Assembly: GCA_009823395.1 (NCBI GenBank)
Contig: CM020505.1
Span: 23,851,629 to 23,915,628, forward strand
From: Thamnaconus septentrionalis
Taxonomy: Eukaryota; Chordata; Actinopteri; Tetraodontiformes; Monacanthidae
DNA: 64,000 nucleotides
Reading direction: 5' to 3'
Positions 58,256 through 64,000 of this stretch are shown piece after piece (the first letter of the stretch is position 1; every line of letters starts with the position of its first letter). The notes beneath the pieces were generated by a model. It searched no databases and was not told where the DNA came from. It worked only from the letters and a program-made list of their open reading frames with translations. Position numbers and translations under genes: made by a program.

Positions 58256-59299
58256 TCATACTATTTTGTTCCCTTCATAGATATCGTACAGCTTAAACGG
58301 AGTGAGGAGGGGGGCATGGGCAGCCATATGGTTACATGAATATGTTATGCACGTGTAATACATGAATCCAAATTTCAAAGAACGATTACAGGGGTATTTT
58401 TCAAACAGAATCTTGCGCTGGAACACCCGGAAAGAAAGGAAATGTAGGTTATAAATAGGAATCAAAAGAGCTCCTATGTTCACAGGAACGCCAGAGATGC
58501 CGACATCTTTTGAAAGTGGGGGAGCTTTAGAGTGTTTTACAAGACAGGTGAAAGGAACATGTGCGTTAAATCATTGTGCCCGGCTCACTTGGGTCAGCTC
58601 GACCATAAAAGAAAAGAGATTACAAAGGAAACTAATGAAGACAGTGATCAAAGTCTTTAATGCTAATATGTAACAGGTGTTTTGGAGCCCTGGAATCCAG
58701 CCCTCGCGCTGCCCAGCCATCACACAGCCGTCTGCTCTACCCATGAAAGTTTCTGCACATGCATTTCGCATGTGCTTTTATAGAATTGACCCGAACACAT
58801 TTCAGCACCATTCAGAACATACTCCCAGCATCATCTGGATGAACTCTGCGAGGGTGCAGTCCAACTGTGGGCAGAGCAGGAAGGCAGCCGTGTACGTGCT
58901 CATGTTTACGGCAGCCTTTCATGATGGGCAGGCAGCTGATGTGGCTGAAGCAGACTGGCAGGAGAACACCTGGAGGAGAGGCTTGCAAAAAAAAAGAAAA
59001 GAAAAAAAGTTGAAAGAATTGTGCACTGGATCGTGTTCAAAGCACAATGGCTTTTGTTCAATTCAGATTTTGAGATAAAGTGCCGTTGCTTTTGATCATC
59101 GATAGAGGGAAACATATGGACAGTATGTCCAAGTTCACCATTTCAGGAGGAAAATATGTTGAAAAAAAAAATGAGGACACAACAGTTTAAAAGATGCTTC
59201 AATTCACATCGCAACAAGGCTGAAATGTTTTAATGACACATGAGTCTCTTGATCAGACGGTTTATTCTATTGTATTATTGTGTTAATGTCGAAATGAAG
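58256..59299. other. AT-rich unique DNA, no gene seen
   Basis: A-runs lie at 58987-58996 and 59162-59171. A 133-codon frame (58677-59078) has no recognisable domain. This is the immediate upstream flank of the promoter-like island. Confidence 0.35.
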
Positions 59300-59679
59300 G
59301 GCCGCTAAACTCTGTTTCGTCGTTTTCAAGCGTCGCCCGTTGCCGTTTGCCATTTCTGGACGCGTCACAATGCACTGCAGCTGCGCAGAGCGACTCGCAG
59401 GCGCGTGTTGCAGCGCCTTCCGCCTCCCGCGCGCACCCAACGTGGGACTTGTAGTCCTTAGCCGTTAGCTCGCCGCGGAGCGCACGAGAACTCCGCCACA
59501 AAATGACATTTTAGAGCCGCAACATGAACGCCTGCGGTCCGAGCAAAGCAGCCTCGCGGCCGCGCGGTCCCGTCTCCGCTGTGCCGCGAGCAGGGCGGCG
59601 GACACCGCGGCTCGCGGCACTACAAAAACCACCGTCACCCCTCCAGAGAGCGAGGCAGTGTAAACACAACTCCAGGAAC
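59300..59679 (+). promoter_or_regulatory. CpG-rich promoter-like island with a ZNF143/STAF-like motif
   Basis: CpG density rises sharply here relative to both AT-rich flanks (GCGCGTGTTG, CCGCGCGCACCC, GCGGCCGCGCGGTCCCG). The minus strand carries GGACTACAAGTCCCA at 59443-59457, close to the ACTACAANTCCC core of ZNF143/STAF sites, which sit near start sites of many housekeeping genes. No TATA box is obvious. A short frame with a splice donor follows directly. The direction is inferred from that frame; a bidirectional promoter is possible. Confidence 0.5.
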
Positions 59680-59721
59680 ATGAAAAGATCGGGTGACAGT
59701 GAGGGGGAGAAGAGAAGAAAG
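59680..59721 (+). CDS. Putative first coding exon of an unidentified gene
   Basis: ATG at 59680 (A at -3) opens a 14-codon frame, MKRSGDSEGEKRRK, ending at AAG|GTATTG, a good donor (phase 0). An upstream in-frame ATG at 59524, after an in-frame stop at 59512-59514, would extend the exon N-terminally by 52 residues rich in Arg and Pro; I prefer the 59680 start because the extension looks like 5' UTR. The short, charged peptide resembles the start of a nuclear protein, but I do not recognise it. A possible next exon is an acceptor at 60348 or 60353 (CCCTCCCTGTTATGCAGCACAG) followed by HDLLRYLHVHKGLQDYED; this is weak. The bulk of the gene would lie beyond the window or in unrecognised exons. 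Confidence 0.3.
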
Positions 59722-60583
59722 GTATTGATAGCGTTTTTCCTCGCTAAGGCGCGGCGTGTTTCTCCGCCCGGTCGCTCGCTCGATGTGTGGCCGCTCCGGA
59801 TGCGGTGTTGCAGGCTGCACTCGGGAGGCTGCGGCGCCTCGGAGCTCAGCGCGTAGCTCACCTTGCTGCTTTCCTTTATTGTTTTCCATTCCCCCTCCAC
59901 CTCCCTGTGCAAAAACAATCAAGCGTTTTCTTCTAACTGTACTTCGTCACGACTGATGAGTTCGCCGCCGCGTTGGTCGTTTACGTCCCAAAAAATAAAA
60001 AAATAAAAAATAAAAAACGAGACGTAGCAGAAGTTGTAGGCTGTCAGGAGTAGTGATGGTAAAGACAGCAAGGATGTGGCTATTCTTTGGGAAGTCACCA
60101 ACACTGGGATAGAAAACATGGTGCAAGCACAAAAGAATGGAGCGTAGCTGCTGATGTATTTGTGATTAAAAATGGTACTAAGTCCACAGTGATCAACAGA
60201 TATATCAAAGAAAAATGAAAAGTGAATCAGTGTAACGTGTTGCCAGGAGATTGCAGCAGTAAGATACCAGGTAATCACTGGAGGTTCCGTTGTTATGTTA
60301 ATGCTAATTTGCTTGCTTCAAATTGGTTCTTCCCTCCCTGTTATGCAGCACAGCACGACCTGCTCAGGTACCTGCATGTGCACAAAGGCCTGCAGGATTA
60401 TGAGGATTTATTTTTCTCCTCATGCAAACAGAGACAAAGTGTTCACTAAACTGTCAGGACCAAACTGTGTGTGTGCGTGGGTCACATGCTGGTGTGTCAA
60501 GCTGTGTTTGGTGCTGACTATGGCTTGAACACTTGAACAGGCTCTCACATGCTGTATAACTTTGTTGGTTGTTGAAATATGGA

Positions 60584-60585
<2 letters not shown>
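59722..60585. other. Possible first intron, otherwise unique DNA
   Basis: If the exon at 59680-59721 is real, this is intronic. The segment 59994-60017 is an AATAAAA-rich run. At 60320-60353 a pyrimidine stretch precedes two AG dinucleotides, and a frame HDLLRYLHVHKGLQDYEDLF follows to a stop at 60447-60449. No known domain is recognised. Confidence 0.3.

Positions 60586-60639
<54 letters not shown>
60586..60639. repeat. (GA)n microsatellite
   Basis: About 27 GA units, nearly perfect. Confidence 0.97.
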
Positions 60640-60641
<2 letters not shown>

Positions 60642-61342
60642 CTCTTCCTTTGCTGAGTCTGATCCGTGGCTGCGGCTGTGCTTCACCCAGTCCCAGCCGT
60701 GAGTCTGTCTGTGCCTCCTCTTATCTCCTTGGCTTGGATGCAGTCTGCCGTGGCACATGTGTTTGGATCATGTTCGACAGCACTGCAACTATGTAGGACG
60801 TGGTTCCTCCTGTTTATGAAAGCGGGCCATGGCGGCCAGATGAGCGGCTCAGAGAGAGAGAACTCATTCCAGCTGGCCCCGGGGCGGATCAGGCAGCGCG
60901 GCGCAGGCCTAATGGCTGAGCTCGCCTCCTCTTTAGATAAATAAAGGTATGGAGGAGAGGAATTGAAAGTGTCAAACGACAGCGTGGCTGCACAGCGTCC
61001 AAAGGGAAGAGCTTCATTTGTTTCTTGGCGTCTGGTTTAACGGCTGTCTCAGTCAGTCAGTGAGCCCGCTTGATGTGCTGTACACAGCCGTAAATCCCCT
61101 GTGATTGGTCCACTGGCGAGGTCTGATTGCCTGGTCGCAGCTCTGCCACTGCAGCTACCGGTAGAACTTAGCAACAGGCAAGATGCTGTCTGTCTGTTGT
61201 TATCAGAGAAACACAATGTTGACTCAACTGATCTGGCATCAATTAAAGCCTTGAATTCATTAAAGTACGATATTGACGTCATTATAGCTGACAGATATTG
61301 AGCGAATGCATGAGTGAGTTCCACTGGCTGACTGGCAAATTA
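60640..61342. other. Unique DNA, no gene seen
   Basis: No exon or transposon end is recognised before the LINE fragment. Confidence 0.4.
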
Positions 61343-61960
61343 TTTGAATTGAATTGGATTTTATTTCCGTTTACATTGTAAATTAAAGCAATCTTGTGCA
61401 ATCAACTACAAAAATTATATATTTATAAAACAAACAAACACAACAAACAACTACAACAACAACAACAACAAAAAAACCTTCCAAAACAAATTTGCACAAC
61501 CAGATACATTCACATTTTTTTGTAAACAACTCTGTAAATGAAAAAAGGAGTTGGCTGAAGCTGAAGCTTATTTTTGCCCTCTGTGGTCCATCAGATTTCC
61601 TGGAATATTAGTCTTACAAAAACCAATCAGTCAATGCACATCTTCATGCAAAACTGGAGGGAGGAGGCGAGAAGACGATCATCAAGACCTGTTAGTAAAT
61701 GGCAGGTTGAATATCATGTACAATAATTTGAGGTTTAAGGAATAAAATGACAAGAGTAATGATAACAAGGATATAAGCAAACGTGCCTATTTTAAATTGG
61801 CTCAAAGCGACTGGTGTGACGTCAGTTGTTGTGTCTTTGTGTAGACAAAACACACAGCTTTGTCTTATTTTAATAACCCGACTAAAGCCATGTTGTCATC
61901 AGCATATATTCCCACAATGTCAAATCATTACCATCATTTAACCAGGAGTAATAAGGGAGG
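61343..61960 (-). mobile_element. Decayed LINE fragment with RT YADD motif, minus strand
   Basis: In the minus-strand frame, codons complementary to 61895-61906 read Tyr-Ala-Asp-Asp within IYADDNMALVGLL. This is motif C of non-LTR retrotransposon reverse transcriptases, whose aspartates bind catalytic metals, and closely resembles the 'YADDMALVGLL' of common fish LINEs. About 550 bp further in the same direction the element ends with AATAAAATCCAATTCAATTCAA (61343-61366), a typical fish LINE 3' tail. Stops and AT-rich decay fill the rest, so it is dead. It contains AAC units (61456-61471) and a CRE TGACGTCA (61817-61824). An A-run at 61970-61984 lies outside the motif. Confidence 0.65.
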
Positions 61961-62330
61961 TCTAGTTAAAAAAAAAAAAAAAAAGGACAATAAATTGCAT
62001 ACAATGATTGTTGGTTGCCTTAATGAGCTGAGTGTGTGCAGCGCTGCCCTCTCCTTGCACCTAATGTTCCTGCGTCTGACGCAGACGCTCCAGTCGCAGG
62101 ACACGATGACAGGTACAAAGTGCCTGGTGCAAACAGGAAGTGAGCCTGTGTTTGTGTGTGGCTGGCAGGCTAAGTGATGATCACACGGGGTCACCAGATG
62201 TTGCGAGGGCCCGGCTGGGCCCGGCTGGGCCCGGCCCATTGCTTAGATCAGCCTCATTGCTCTGCTCCGCTCGCAGCGCCGCAGTGCTTGCAAGCTGTTT
62301 AGGGTATTTAATTTTCAGACACTCATTAAA
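61961..62330. other. Unique DNA with a 10-bp tandem repeat
   Basis: An A-run lies at 61969-61984. Three GGGCCCGGCT units at 62207-62237 are listed separately. No gene is seen. Confidence 0.35.
62207..62237. repeat. 10-bp tandem repeat (GGGCCCGGCT)
   Basis: Three head-to-tail units; GGGCCC is itself palindromic. Confidence 0.88.
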
Positions 62331-62580
62331 ATGGTTTGTGTTTCCCCTGGCGATTCTGTTAAATTAACAACTACTGGGCTAAAAGCTGATTATGTGGCCA
62401 CACATCCAGACATGCTTAATCAATTCCCGCACACAAAATGTTTTTCCCGCTGAATTAGTGTAAAGGAAACAATTTATGGCGACTAATGCTGACGTCCTGT
62501 CATGCCTGGTGTTTCAGCAAGGGGGGTGGGGGGGTGTCAGATTCGGCACATTCAGCAGCTTTGCACTCTGCCGCCTGGAC

Positions 62581-62611
62581 ACCCCCCCACACACACACAC
62601 ACACACACACC
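62581..62611. repeat. C-run plus (CA)n microsatellite
   Basis: CCCCCCC followed by about 12 CA units. Confidence 0.94.
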
Positions 62612-62802
62612 TGCACCCTCCCGCCCCCTCCAAGCCACGCCGCACGCTGTTTGCTCTATTAATGAACCAATAATAAAGAAATAGTGTTGTTTTGTGGATA
62701 CCTCAGGCAAGGCGGCGCGTCATCTCCAGCCGCGTCCAGATTTACACCTGGACTCCTTGTCCAGTGTCGGAGAGGGGAAGTCTCTGCGAGGGGCCTCTCG
62801 GA

Positions 62803-62837
62803 GCCCCTCAGACCCCCTCAGACCCCCTCAGACCCCC
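62803..62837. repeat. 10-bp tandem repeat (CCCCTCAGAC)
   Basis: About 3.5 units of CCCCTCAGAC. Confidence 0.88.
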
Positions 62838-64000
62838 GCCGCTCGAGCTGTGGAAAAGCCGGGGCTGGGAAAAATACGGCTGTGGCAGATAATGATACCA
62901 TTACACTAATGGAGCTGGCAAATGAAGGAGAACCCAGATGCCCCGCTTTATTACCGGAGGGGGTCGTTTCCTCGCTGCATTGCTAATGGCTTGAGCACAC
63001 AGTATTGATCAGGCTATCATGCTGCTAATCCTCCGCAGAATTACTTATCGCCGGCCGGGTGTCGATCCGACGTGCGCCCCAGCCCCGCCTACGCCGCCGG
63101 GTGGCCGCCGCCGTCCAGCCGGGACCGGCGAGCTGTTTATCCGCCGGTGATTTAGGGCCGAGCAGGGATGGTGTCCGGGAGGTCCGCGGAGCAGAGGGGG
63201 CCGGCCGGAGGGAAGGCAAATGAGCCTTACAGGTTTCATTTAATTAAGGAGTGGGCGATGATGTGGTGCCTCCCCCTCTTTATGGCTCCCATTGGCTGGC
63301 GTGGAAAAGCTGACAGGCTGAGTGTTGTTCTGGGTAATTGTGCCGAGCTGTAAATACGAACAGGCTGCCGGTGTGTTGGAGTTTAGACTTTACTACGCCG
63401 TCGCAGCGGCTTGATTACAAAGTGCTCCGTGTATTTGACTCCAGGAATTACTCACGCAAATGAGTTTGTGCGGCCGGCTGGCTGAAGCTCTTCTCTCTTC
63501 CTGCCGCTCTGAGTACAGAAGCAGCGCCGCGTGAAGACCAGCGGGCTTAGTGAGTGGCCTTTTTAGGAGATTATTCACGCTGTGCTTCAGGTGAACGCGG
63601 CCAGCCTGGGCCAGTCCTCGCTACAGATGAATAGATGGGGTCAGTTAGCGCGGGGCGCTCTGCCCAGGCCCGGTGACCTGTCCTGTCGCTGGCCTTCTTC
63701 TCTTTCCCGGGCTCTTGTGTGCATTTGCATCCTTGGGCCCATTGAAGGTGTTGCACGCGAGCATCATCAGACCTCTCTTGTCACCTCTGGCCCAGCTAAT
63801 CAAAGGCTTTGCCTCCAGGCGCACACATTTAGCCTTGTTTCTAGGGCCACTTCACCAGCCATAAAGATGTATTTATACATTCCCACCTGGAGCAGCCTGT
63901 CGCGGCTCGGGAAACTAGCTATTGATCCACATATTTAGTCATTTCTTTCCGCGTGTGCCATCAATATTGTGCAAACAGCCGTCCATGCAAAGCTTGACCT

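Larger units (their letters stand above)
62331..64000. promoter_or_regulatory. Candidate conserved non-coding / enhancer cluster
   Basis: Unique DNA rich in developmental-factor-type motifs: CATTAAAATGG, AAATTAACAACTAC, GCTTAATCAATTCCC, ACCATTACACTAATGG (about 62888-62903), ATTGCTAATGG, TTAATTAA at 63240-63247 and the octamer ATTTGCAT at 63723-63730. The 63040-63160 part is GC-rich. No exon is recognised. Apart from the repeats listed within it, it is low in simple repeats. Regulatory status is inference. Confidence 0.35.

Overview
The window reads as vertebrate nuclear DNA, almost certainly from a ray-finned (teleost) fish. The evidence is a tRNA-derived SINE with a fish-type 3' part (26.2 kb), a second tRNA-headed fish SINE (55.2-55.55 kb, minus strand), 3' ends of fish non-LTR retrotransposons (28.1, 31.5, 34.75 and 61.4-61.95 kb), hAT-like remnants, and a very high density of long microsatellites. 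I see no bacterial operon, ribosome-binding-site spacing, phage module or CRISPR array. I cannot name the species or the locus.

Almost none of the window is protein coding. Most long open frames are tandem repeats whose motif lacks stop codons (GGAT at 19.7-20.5 kb, CT at 39.8-40.5 kb, GCT at 29.2-29.4 kb, an 8-mer array at 37.2-37.5 kb). The only place that looks like a gene start is 59.3-59.72 kb. It is CpG-rich, carries a ZNF143/STAF-like motif, and has a short frame (MKRSGDSEGEKRRK) ending at a good splice donor. I do not recognise the gene.

Layout: 1-1.25 kb is AT-rich, homeobox-motif-rich unique DNA. 1.25-12.1 kb is mostly unique sequence with simple repeats and a 21-bp perfect hairpin at 4.3 kb. 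12.1-12.46 and 21.58-22.24 kb are two copies of a hAT-like element with an internal GGTTCTA minisatellite. A third hAT-like segment at 41.65 kb is followed by a 20-bp array sharing that core. 15.8-20.9 kb is dense in microsatellites. 22.6-24.1 kb looks like a cluster of conserved non-coding (enhancer-type) DNA, as do 11.6-11.75, 30.43-30.8 and 62.3-64.0 kb. 25-35 kb mixes SINE and LINE remnants with CT, GA and GCT arrays. 37-42.3 kb is the most repeat-rich part. 43-46 kb is GC-rich with many G-runs. 46.9-56 kb holds dispersed repeats and a striking 182-nt near-perfect foldback at 53.69-53.87 kb. 59.3-62 kb has the promoter-like island and a decayed LINE with a recognisable reverse-transcriptase YADD motif.

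My overall reading (inference) is an intergenic or intronic regulatory landscape near a developmental gene, invaded by old transposons. No multi-gene system is present. The signals most worth checking are the 182-nt foldback, the link between hAT-like ends and GGTTCTA minisatellites, the 56-unit GCT tract, the promoter-like island, and the switch from GT to CA orientation of dinucleotide repeats near 35 kb.
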